Source: Massilioclostridium sp965141735 (GTDB taxonomy: Bacteria; Bacillota; Clostridia; Oscillospirales; Ruminococcaceae). Taken from it: a stretch of 5,507 nt of DNA. The stretch covers positions 1 through 5,507 of the forward strand of contig CBCSOX010000178.1 in NCBI GenBank assembly GCA_965141735.1, in the 5' to 3' direction. The translations under genes were made by a program, and so were the position numbers. The notes below the pieces were generated by a model that was not told where the DNA came from, searched no databases, and saw only the letters and a list, made by a program, of their open reading frames with translations. Position 1 is the stretch's first letter; each line of letters opens with the position of its first letter. Positions 1 to 5,495 of this stretch are shown piece by piece.

Positions 1-21
1 GGTGGAAGTGCGGATTTATAT

Positions 22-399
22 CTAACCCAAAAAATAAAAAAAGCACTGGCAAGCGGTGACGGCGTCAAAGGTGTTGTCAGCAAACGCCGCCTCTTCGGCA
101 GCGCAGACAAAAAAGTCAATCTGCATTCCCGCTTGGTCCGCTAAACGGCGGGCCTCGGCAATCTGATTTTCCGAGCTGTCCACTCCTGTAAACTGCGCAC
201 CGTATGCATACAGATTGCGCGGCAGCACGCCGGTTCCAGTACCCAGGTCGAGTACCCGCTGCCCCTTGGTGCACAGCCCGAGCGAAAGGAGTTTCTGGTA
301 GAATTCCGGCGGATAAATATCCCGGTATTTAGCGTAATCCGTGGAAGTCCGTCCCCAATCAAACGCTTTTCCAGCGTCAATGTTGTTGTGTACAGTCAT
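22..399 (-). pseudogene. Class I SAM-dependent methyltransferase, truncated or frameshifted (125 codons)
   Basis: The product is the N-terminal half of a class I (Rossmann-fold) S-adenosylmethionine-dependent methyltransferase, a family that transfers methyl groups to small molecules or macromolecules; the substrate cannot be told. Motif I is VLDLGTGTG (residues 49-57), the ribose-binding acidic residue is D74 in FTGVD, and the motif IV region is DNTFDAVTACQCFFYF (108-123). Right after this the frame runs through T7-A-T6 (minus strand, positions 42-29) and stops two codons later with LG and TAG. Proteins of this type usually run about 240-260 residues, so roughly half is missing, including the post-motif IV region. 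Both other frames are open from the T run to the window edge, but only about ten codons remain, so an indel in the run and a larger deletion cannot be told apart. The start is well supported: AAGGAGGG lies four bases before ATG at 399. It is separated from the tRNA upstream by a gene-free stretch with no clear promoter. Confidence 0.75.
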
Positions 400-800
400 A
401 AAACCCTCCTTCGTTCGCTCGTCATCTCAACCGTATCGTATTCTATCCCAATCAAAACAAGGAAGCAGAACATGTAAACACCCGGCTATTCATTCTAAAG
501 ACTGAATAAAAACCAATACAAATCTTAGGTGAACTATTAAAAGAAAAAACAAAGCGCATATTACTCTATAAAAAAATTTAACCACAATTGCGTCTAGATT
601 CCATTTGCTGTCATTTATATCTGTTCTGCTGCCATCCCGGAAGCGACCCTATCTCATCGTTGACTGTCTTACCAGCAAAATTAGTGCGTACCTTCTAGTT
701 TGGATAAAGACAAAGGCCTGCGCGCGCGTTGCGTCCAGATGCTGTCCGCTATCACTGTTGTGCTTTTCCTTAGCAGCTCGGACGCAAGCCTTTGCGTTCC
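400..800. other. Gene-free intergenic stretch between methyltransferase and tRNA terminator
   Basis: I see no convincing gene on either strand. The forward open frame at 605-847 has no ribosome binding site and runs into the tRNA terminator. The stretch from about 480 to 600 is A/T-rich. It contains an imperfect 20-bp palindrome (488-507, 8 of 10 pairs) and a weak possible minus-strand promoter (TTGTGG, 18 bp, TAATAT, about 558-587). The part from 712 to 793 holds an imperfect inverted repeat. No sequence close to the methyltransferase makes a good -35/-10 pair. Confidence 0.6.
712..793. repeat. Imperfect inverted repeat with CG-rich bulge
   Basis: AAAGGC (712-717) pairs with GCCTTT (788-793), and TTGCGTCC (729-736) pairs with GGACGCAA (780-787). 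This gives 14 pairs interrupted by a one-sided 11-nt bulge made almost only of C and G (718-728). The loop is 43 nt. It lies just downstream of the tRNA terminator in the direction of tRNA transcription. It could be a backup structure, the relic of a mobile element, or chance. No poly-U run suited to termination follows closely on either strand. Confidence 0.4.
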
Positions 801-840
801 AAATAAGAAAAGAGTCTGAACGCAAATTGCGTTCAGGCTC
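801..840 (-). terminator. Rho-independent terminator of the tRNA-fMet gene
   Basis: Read on the minus strand, CTGAACGCA and TGCGTTCAG form nine perfect pairs around a three-base loop. The stem extends by GAG/CTC beyond one C-A mismatch, and TTTTCTTATTT follows (positions 811-801). It begins 8 nt after the CCA end of the tRNA, so it is the natural end of that transcript. Confidence 0.88.
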
Positions 841-847
841 TGCCTAG

Positions 848-924
<77 letters not shown>

Positions 925-946
925 TCATTTTTTAGAAGTGTTTATT

Positions 947-975
947 AGTTTACCACATCTTATAAATTTTGTCAA
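947..975 (-). promoter_or_regulatory. Sigma-70/SigA-type promoter of tRNA-fMet
   Basis: On the minus strand a perfect -35 TTGACA (975-970) is followed by a 17-bp spacer and -10 TAAACT (952-947), with a TGG extended -10 just before it. Transcription would begin near position 940, about 15 nt before the mature 5' end of the tRNA. This is a strong housekeeping-type promoter, as expected for the initiator tRNA. Confidence 0.88.
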
Positions 976-1051
976 CTCATCTCTGACAGATACAAAACTT
1001 TTGTTCAGGGTGTTCCACAAAATTGAAAAACTGGCTGCTGCGTGCACAATC

Positions 1052-1072
1052 CACTTTTTTAAGAAAAAAGTG
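1052..1072. repeat. Perfect inverted repeat overlapping the terminator U-run
   Basis: CACTTTTTT (1052-1060) and AAAAAAGTG (1064-1072) form nine perfect pairs around a three-base AAG spacer. Its right arm contains the U-run and the last stem bases of the operon terminator, so the two hairpins are mutually exclusive in RNA. Confidence 0.6.
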
Positions 1073-1112
1073 CTGCTATCCATTCCTGAGTAATAAGGAG
1101 CTGGACAGCAGC
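1061..1112 (-). terminator. Rho-independent terminator of the five-gene operon
   Basis: GCTGCTGTCCA (1112-1102) pairs with TGGATAGCAGC (1082-1072) over 11 positions including one G-U. An inner TCCT/AGGA stem extends the hairpin, and ACTTTTTTCTT follows on the minus strand. It starts about 26 nt after the stop codon of the last operon gene. In the other direction TTTTCCTTTTTT follows the stem, so it may work both ways, although no forward gene is seen. The U-run itself overlaps a second inverted repeat (1052-1072). Confidence 0.85.
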
Positions 1113-1138
1113 TTTTCCTTTTTTATAAATACCGTAAT

Positions 1139-2260
1139 TTACTGCGCAGTTTCAAACGCGCCTGCCACATCCCGCAATGCGTCGACAATCCGGATATGCT
1201 GAGGACAGGCCCGCTCACACTGACGGCAGCCAATGCAGTCGGACGCTTTGCCATGGCTTTCGGTATAATTTTCGTAATACACCTGCTGGATGGAAAAGCC
1301 CTTGTTTGCCGCAATTTTTTCGGCATTGTAAAGCGCAAAGTAATTGGGAACTGGAATTTTCTTGGGGCAACCTGCAACGCAGTACCCGCAGGCCGTGCAG
1401 GGGACGGCAATGGATGCGCGGATCTCCTCCACTGCGCGCTGAATCACCTCTTGTTCTTTGACAGTCAGAGGCTGGAACTGCTGCATAAAGTCTGTGTTGT
1501 CAAGCAGCTGCTCCATCGAGGACATCCCGCTGAGCACTACCTGCACATGATCCAGGCTCGCTGCAAAGCGGATTGCCCACGCGGCATTGGACCAGTCCGG
1601 ATGGCAGTCGCGGAAGAGCTGTTGTGCCCGGGGAGGAAGCTTCACCAGGGTGCCGCCTTTGACGGGTTCCATCACAATAACCGGCTTGTTGTGCCTGACA
1701 GCGGTTTGGTAGCAGAGCCGCGATTGGATGCTCTCATTGTCCCAGTCAAGGTAGTTAATCTGCAGCTGAACAAAATCCACCTCGGGATGCGCGGTCAGGA
1801 TTTCGTCCAAAAGCTGCGCGTTGTCGTGGTAGGAAAAACCGATGTTGCGTATTTTTCCCTCCTCTTTTTTACGCTGAATAAACGAAAAAGCATCGAACTT
1901 CTGCGCAATCTGGTTGTGCGCCACATTGAGGTTGTGCAGCAGGTAGTAGTCAAAATACTCCACGCCGCACTTCTCAAGCTGCTCGTTAAAAATCCGTTCT
2001 AGGTCGTCCTGCTCCTTGAGAAACATCACCGGCAGCTTGGTTGCCACAGTAAAGCGGTCCCGCGGGTGGCGTTTGACGAGCGCCTCCCGCAGCACGGTTT
2101 CGCTTTTAAAGTTGTGGTACATGTATGCGGTGTCGAAATAAGTAAATCCCCGCTCCAAAAAGCGGTCCACCATTCGGCAGACAGCCTCCAAGTCAACGCT
2201 CGCCGCATCGTCCGGGTCAGTCTGGGGCAGGCGCATCAATCCAAATCCAAGTTTTTTCAC
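1139..2260 (-). CDS. Aldo/keto reductase with C-terminal 2x[4Fe-4S] ferredoxin domain
   Basis: This 373-residue cytoplasmic oxidoreductase is of the COG1453 type, an aldo/keto reductase TIM barrel fused to a bacterial ferredoxin. The barrel (about 1-280) keeps the full catalytic tetrad: D43 in YFDTAYMY, Y48 (acid/base), K75 in VATKLP and H109 in DYYLLHNL. MEPVKGG (197-203) and VVLSGM (241-246) are family-typical barrel strands. The tail carries two canonical cluster motifs, C288-x2-C291-x2-C294-x3-C298-P and C342-x2-C345-x2-C348-x3-C352-P. It should therefore reduce carbonyl or related substrates using NAD(P)H and/or electrons passed through the clusters; the substrate is unknown. The start is GTG at 2260, inside a GTGA overlap with the stop of the DUF1893 gene, with AGAGGG nine bases upstream, so it is translationally coupled. 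It is the last gene of the operon, and a terminator follows. Length and motifs are complete. Confidence 0.93.
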   Translation of the reverse strand: MKKLGFGLMRLPQTDPDDAASVDLEAVCRMVDRFLERGFTYFDTAYMYHNFKSETVLREALVKRHPRDRFTVATKLPVMFLKEQDDLERIFNEQLEKCGVEYFDYYLLHNLNVAHNQIAQKFDAFSFIQRKKEEGKIRNIGFSYHDNAQLLDEILTAHPEVDFVQLQINYLDWDNESIQSRLCYQTAVRHNKPVIVMEPVKGGTLVKLPPRAQQLFRDCHPDWSNAAWAIRFAASLDHVQVVLSGMSSMEQLLDNTDFMQQFQPLTVKEQEVIQRAVEEIRASIAVPCTACGYCVAGCPKKIPVPNYFALYNAEKIAANKGFSIQQVYYENYTESHGKASDCIGCRQCERACPQHIRIVDALRDVAGAFETAQ

Positions 2261-2697
2261 TGCAACGATCCCTCTTTTCTTTTCGCCAGCTCTGCAAGTG
2301 TTTGTGTGACCGCCGCAAGCGCGGCCTGCGGCTGATCGAGTCCCCTCACCGCCTGTTCCATAGGACAGGGGCCGGTGCCTTTGCGGTTGACAATGGTTTC
2401 AACAGTTGTATCATACGATGGCAGAATGCCGTGTGCCGACAGCGCCTCCACAGCGGCGCGGCTCATGACCGGGGCATAGACCTGCTTGACCCCGATCAGG
2501 CAAAACAGCAGCGCCGCAGCTTTGCCCACAATTCTGTCAGCCGCGGAAGATTCGCTGAGACGGGTGTCCCCGGACAAGATCTGCACGAGGGGAAGAATTC
2601 CCCTTTCTGTGCTGGTGTATGTCTGTTCCCCATTGCAGAACACGCAGCTGTAGTTGCCGCTCTGCAATAGGGCTTTTGCCCGCTCCAGATCATTCAT
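2257..2697 (-). CDS. DUF1893 family protein (unknown function)
   Basis: The 146-residue soluble protein is recognised as DUF1893 (the family of Thermotoga TM1506) by its pattern: SCVFCNGEQTYTSTERG (17-33), then AADRIVGKAAALL (52-64), GVKQVYAPVMS (69-79), a helix ending HGI (89-91) and NRKGTGPCPME (104-114). From memory the family has a cytidine-deaminase-like fold, but I see no complete HxE/CxxC zinc site: PCPM has one cysteine only, so deamination should not be assumed. Other cysteines are C18, C21 and C66. Its ATG overlaps the end of the ECF S gene by 8 nt and its own ribosome binding site is weak (GACGGGG), so translation probably depends on coupling. Its stop overlaps the GTG of the downstream reductase. 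A role as an accessory or sensor to the transporter or reductases is a guess from position only. Confidence 0.85.
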   Translation of the reverse strand: MNDLERAKALLQSGNYSCVFCNGEQTYTSTERGILPLVQILSGDTRLSESSAADRIVGKAAALLFCLIGVKQVYAPVMSRAAVEALSAHGILPSYDTTVETIVNRKGTGPCPMEQAVRGLDQPQAALAAVTQTLAELAKRKEGSLQ

Positions 2698-3241
2698 AGT
2701 ATTTTTTTACCCCGTCAAGACGGTAGAGCAGAAGGGGAATCAGCGCCCACTGCAGCAGGATGCCGGGCAGCCCAGTCAAAACGATATTCCAGGTCTGTGC
2801 CAGACTGATTCCAGTGTTTCCAACTGCGTAAATTGCAAAGAGCAGTGCAGCGGCACGAACCAGACGGCCCGCGAACTGTGCAATTACGACTTTGACAAAG
2901 ACAGGAAGGTTTACTTTGGAGAGCAATCCTGCGGCGAGTCCGTAGCCCGTGAGTTCGATCATCATAAAGGGGAGCATTGCCGCAGCGGGCATCCCGGAGA
3001 GCGCAAAACTCAAAAGCGGACTTGCCGCACCTGCGACAGCCCCAACGACCGGGCCCGCAACCAGCCCTGCGAGGAGCACGGGGAGGTGCATCGGCAGGAA
3101 GGTGGAGCCTAGGACGGCACCGAGGCCGGAGACCGCCCCCACCGCGTGAAAGAGCTGGGGCAGCAGCACCGATACAGCCACCGCCAGCAGCACAGTAATG
3201 GATTTATTTCGGACAATCCGGGTGTCAATTGTTGTATTCAT
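2690..3241 (-). CDS. ECF transporter S component (substrate-binding membrane protein)
   Basis: This 183-residue, very hydrophobic protein matches energy-coupling-factor S components (ECF-type substrate-specific subunits). Hydrophobic segments are roughly residues 14-34, 53-80, 88-107, 113-140 and 150-173. The family-like loop FLPMHLPVLLAG (48-59), PLLSFALSGMP (75-85) and MMIELTGYGLAAGLL (93-107) are the recognisable parts. An S component captures a vitamin or similar small compound and relies on the EcfA/A'/T module for energy. No such genes are in the window, so it would use a shared module encoded elsewhere. The substrate cannot be told. The ATG at 3241 has GGAGG eight bases upstream and follows the preceding reductase by 17 nt. 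Its last 8 nt overlap the DUF1893 gene. Placement between two reductases suggests that they act on what it imports, which is inference. Confidence 0.88.
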   Translation of the reverse strand: MNTTIDTRIVRNKSITVLLAVAVSVLLPQLFHAVGAVSGLGAVLGSTFLPMHLPVLLAGLVAGPVVGAVAGAASPLLSFALSGMPAAAMLPFMMIELTGYGLAAGLLSKVNLPVFVKVVIAQFAGRLVRAAALLFAIYAVGNTGISLAQTWNIVLTGLPGILLQWALIPLLLYRLDGVKKYYE

Positions 3242-3258
3242 GTTTCATTCCTCCGTTT

Positions 3259-4410
3259 CTATTTTCCAAACAGGCTCGCTGCCTGCTTCATTTTTTGGAT
3301 GACGTCTGTCCCGAACGGGCAGTTGCGCATGCAGGATCCGCAGCGGATGCACTCGCCCGCATGGTGTGCGAGCAGGTCGTAGTGGCTTTGGACCGTCTCG
3401 GGAACAGTCCCCTGCGCCTCTGCCAAATCGAGGTATTTGTTGACCGCTGCGATATCAATTCCAACTGCACAGGGCGCGCAGTGGCCGCAGTACATACAGT
3501 GGCCGTCAAACGAGCGCTTGGGCGCGTTGGCAAGGATTTGGCTGTAATCTCTTTCCGCGGCGCTCGCAGTGCTGTAAGCGGCTGAGGAGCGGATCTCCTC
3601 CACACTCGCCATACCGCCGAGAACCGAGGCGACCGCAGGCCGGTCCAGGCAGTAGCTGATGCACTGCACCGGGGTCATCGCACTGCCAAAGGGGGTCTGG
3701 CGCTCATCCAGCAGCAGGCCGCCTGCAAAGGCTTTCATCACAGTGAGTGCGACGCCGCTGTTCTGGCAGGTCTGGTAGAGCCGGTCGCGTTTGGGATCAA
3801 TCCCCTGGTAGACGCGGTCAAAGGTCTCCTGTTCAAACAGGATGTTTACATCCTCGCTGGCGGGAACCATGTCGTAAGCCGGATTGATGCTGAACATGAT
3901 CACATCAATCAGCCCGGAATTCACCGCCAAAAACGCGATGTCCGGGTTGTGGGTGGACAGGCCGATGGACCGGATTGTCCCCTGTTCCCGCAGCTGCTGG
4001 GCGTATTGGATGACCGGACCGCCCATTACCTGCTCGTAATCCTTTTGGTCATCCACATAGTGGATCATCCCCACGTCGACAAAAGTAAGCCTCATGTCTG
4101 CGAGCAGGGCCTCAAAGGAGCTCCGCACTTCTTCCATCTGACGCGTCCGGCAGTACTGACCATCCTTCCAGGCGGTACACAGATGCCCCTGTATCACAAA
4201 TTGCTCCCGCGGATAGCGGCTGAGCGCACCGCCCAACCGGCGACGCACAGAGGGATTGGAGGTATAGACGTCAAAAAAGGAAATGCCCTCCTGCATCGCA
4301 CAGTCCACAAGGCGCTGGGACTCCTCAGGGGATTTTCCCTCCAATCCCTCGCACCCCATGCCAATCTCGCTGACCTGAATGCCGGTTCTGCCCAAAAATC
4401 TGGTTTTCAT
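3259..4410 (-). CDS. Divergent aldo/keto reductase with C-terminal ferredoxin domain, altered catalytic tetrad
   Basis: The 383-residue protein has the aldo/keto reductase barrel (MKTRFLGRTGIQVSEIGMG at the N-terminus) and a ferredoxin tail. The tetrad is incomplete: D47 (FFDVYTSNP) and H117 (GMIHYVDD) are present, but N52 stands where the catalytic Tyr belongs and H76 (VIQGHLC) where the Lys belongs. From memory the QGHLC...WKDGQY stretch is typical of a clostridial subfamily, so this is not simple decay. The first cluster motif is C305-x2-C308-x2-C311-x2-C314, one residue shorter than standard; the second is canonical, C354-x2-C357-x2-C360-x3-C364-P. I chose ATG at 4410 over the upstream ATG at 4449 because AGGAGG sits seven bases before it, it gives the standard family N-terminus, and it forms an ATGA overlap with the flavodoxin stop; the longer form would overlap flavodoxin by 43 nt. 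It probably passes electrons between flavodoxin and an unknown substrate. Confidence 0.92.
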   Translation of the reverse strand: MKTRFLGRTGIQVSEIGMGCEGLEGKSPEESQRLVDCAMQEGISFFDVYTSNPSVRRRLGGALSRYPREQFVIQGHLCTAWKDGQYCRTRQMEEVRSSFEALLADMRLTFVDVGMIHYVDDQKDYEQVMGGPVIQYAQQLREQGTIRSIGLSTHNPDIAFLAVNSGLIDVIMFSINPAYDMVPASEDVNILFEQETFDRVYQGIDPKRDRLYQTCQNSGVALTVMKAFAGGLLLDERQTPFGSAMTPVQCISYCLDRPAVASVLGGMASVEEIRSSAAYSTASAAERDYSQILANAPKRSFDGHCMYCGHCAPCAVGIDIAAVNKYLDLAEAQGTVPETVQSHYDLLAHHAGECIRCGSCMRNCPFGTDVIQKMKQAASLFGK

Positions 4411-4901
4411 AACTTCCTCCTCGCTGATCTCTGGAGATTGCTGATCCATTGGTCAATTTTCTCCTCAGGGGTAAATACATTTGAGCCGTTCATCTGAACG
4501 CTGAGCGCCCGCTCGACCGCAGAGCCGGCGCAGGCGGACTGAATGTCCTTTTCCGTGTGGCCGATCCAGCCGCCATGGGTCACGAATGGGAACACCGTTT
4601 TTCCGCTCAGATCGTACTGTGTAAGGAATGTGCGAACTGCTGGCGCAAAGGTATACCACCAGACCGGCGTCCCGAGAAGGATCCTGTCATATTGGCTGAG
4701 ATCGGCCTTGAGGGGCAGGATTTCCGGTTTGCTGTGCTGATTTACTTCCTGCCTTCCCTGCAGGACCACTTTGTCGTAGTCGTCTGGATACGGTTCCAGG
4801 GTGGTGATTTCGGCGAGATCCCCGCCAATTTTCGAGTGGATTTTCTGTGCAATTCTTTTGGTATTCCCAGAGTAGGAATAGTAAACAGTTAACGAGCGCA
4901 T
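4407..4901 (-). CDS. Flavodoxin (FMN-binding electron carrier)
   Basis: This 164-residue cytoplasmic flavodoxin is similar to the Flavodoxin_4 group. The FMN-phosphate loop is SYSGNTKRIA (9-18), straight after strand LTVYYS. The isoalloxazine-side loops are LLGTPVWWYTFAP (75-87) and FVTHGGWIG (106-114), the latter continuing into a helix HTEKDI. These are complete and the length is normal for the group. It shuttles one or two electrons at low potential, here plausibly to or from the Fe-S clusters of the adjacent reductases. I place the start at ATG 4901: AAAGGTGG lies eight bases upstream and the protein then begins MRSLTVYYS as flavodoxins do. A longer frame from 4955 adds 18 residues without homology and would contain the ribosome binding site. 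It is the first gene of the operon, about 220 nt after the MerR-type promoter. Confidence 0.93.
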   Translation of the reverse strand: MRSLTVYYSYSGNTKRIAQKIHSKIGGDLAEITTLEPYPDDYDKVVLQGRQEVNQHSKPEILPLKADLSQYDRILLGTPVWWYTFAPAVRTFLTQYDLSGKTVFPFVTHGGWIGHTEKDIQSACAGSAVERALSVQMNGSNVFTPEEKIDQWISNLQRSARRKL

Positions 4902-5127
4902 CCTAAATTCCACCTTTCTGATGCTAGTGCAGGTGAACGGGCTAAACAGCGTCACAGTTTATGAGAGATAGCTTTTTCATATCAACCGACGCCTTGAAAC
5001 GGGCCGCAGTCTGGTTCAGCAGATCATGGGGAACCGTTTTCCATGCATCTGTGCGGACTCTTGCAGGGAGGTTCGCTTTTCGGCTGATTGATTTTAAAAA
5101 ACTAAGATCAGCTGACCCGATATCACC
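4902..5127 (-). other. Long 5' leader of the operon with a start-less open frame
   Basis: About 220 nt separate the predicted transcription start from flavodoxin. One minus-strand frame stays open for 62 codons (5130-4942), from the TAA inside the -10 element to a TAG. It has protein-like composition, including the stretch NLPARVRTDAWKTVPHDLL at codons 20-38. It has no ATG, GTG or TTG near its beginning; the only ATG is codon 51 (MKKLSLINCDAV) without a good ribosome binding site. I do not recognise the sequence. It may be a gene or mobile-element remnant, or chance. A weak hairpin (GCTGAT/ATCAGC, 5083-5112) is also present. I see no riboswitch that I could name. Confidence 0.45.
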
Positions 5128-5158
5128 AGTTTACTCCCTGGAGTGGACTCCAAGTCAA
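5128..5158 (-). promoter_or_regulatory. MerR-family-type promoter and operator of the redox operon
   Basis: On the minus strand -35 TTGACT (5158-5153) and -10 TAAACT (5133-5128) are separated by 19 bp, two more than optimal. The spacer starts with the perfect dyad TGGAGT-CC-ACTCCA (5152-5139). A strong -35 and -10 with an over-long spacer filled by a dyad is the hallmark of promoters that MerR-family regulators activate by DNA distortion. From memory the core resembles the E. coli ZntR operator, but such dyads are shared by several MerR branches, so a metal signal should not be assumed. It points at the flavodoxin-led operon. No MerR gene is in the window. Confidence 0.82.
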
Positions 5159-5161
5159 GGG

Positions 5162-5205
5162 TTTTTTCAAAAAATCTTGGTATTTTTTCAAACTTCACCC
5201 TTTTT
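5162..5205. promoter_or_regulatory. A/T tracts upstream of the MerR-type promoter (possible UP element)
   Basis: Directly upstream of the -35 lie T6 (5162-5167), A6 (5169-5174), T6 (5183-5188) and T5 (5201-5205), several of them about two helical turns apart. Such tracts can bind the RNA polymerase alpha subunit or bend DNA. The first two also form a T6-C-A6 inverted repeat. Confidence 0.4.
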
Positions 5206-5446
5206 AAACAGTATAGCAGCCTTTCTTTTTATCTGGTTTGCTTGCCTCCGCTGACAGCCTCTTCAGTTCAGTATTGTTCTCTCTGAAAGAGCAGCATAGG
5301 CTACCTGTACTGGATTGACGCTCTTAAAAGCGAAATATGCTGCAAAACCGTGGTGCAAATACTGGCTTTTATCCCTCGCCGCGGAACGCTTTTGGATTTT
5401 AGAAAAACAACCAGCAGAACAGGGATCTGTGATAAGGCATTTGAGC
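5206..5446. other. Gene-free stretch upstream of the operon promoter
   Basis: No convincing gene on either strand. The minus-strand frame of 61 codons here depends on a TTG lying inside the U-run of the neighbouring terminator, without a ribosome binding site. I see no tRNA, CRISPR or clear repeat. Confidence 0.5.
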
Positions 5447-5495
5447 AAAAAAACAGCGTCCCTGAACGGTTTGTTCCGTTTAGGGACGCTGTTTT
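5447..5495 (-). terminator. Strong, possibly bidirectional Rho-independent terminator
   Basis: Arms 5450-5469 and 5476-5495 pair over 20 positions with a single G-U, around a six-base loop. On the minus strand the stem runs into T7 (5453-5447), so it most likely ends a minus-strand gene lying to the right of the window. On the plus strand only TTTTGTGTG follows, making it weaker there. It insulates the operon promoter from upstream transcription. Confidence 0.85.

Noticed and set aside
605..847. Forward open frame of 80 codons beside the tRNA
   Set aside because: It has no ribosome binding site, no recognisable motif, and overlaps the tRNA terminator hairpin.
1196..2002. Forward-strand open frame of 268 codons
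   Set aside because: It is the antisense shadow of the canonical aldo/keto reductase, whose motifs are unambiguous.
2257..2697. Calling the DUF1893 protein a cytidine deaminase
   Set aside because: The fold resemblance is recalled from the family only, and the zinc-binding HxE and CxxC residues are not present.
4411..4449. Upstream ATG for the divergent reductase
   Set aside because: It would add 13 residues inside flavodoxin coding sequence. The internal ATG at 4410 has a better-spaced AGGAGG and the family N-terminus.
4961..5254. Forward-strand open frame of 97 codons
   Set aside because: It has no ribosome binding site, runs through the MerR-type promoter and A/T tracts, and ends in low-complexity hydrophobic residues.
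5263..5448. Minus-strand open frame of 61 codons
   Set aside because: Its TTG start lies in the U-run of a terminator and has no ribosome binding site. The next ATG (5440) is in another frame.
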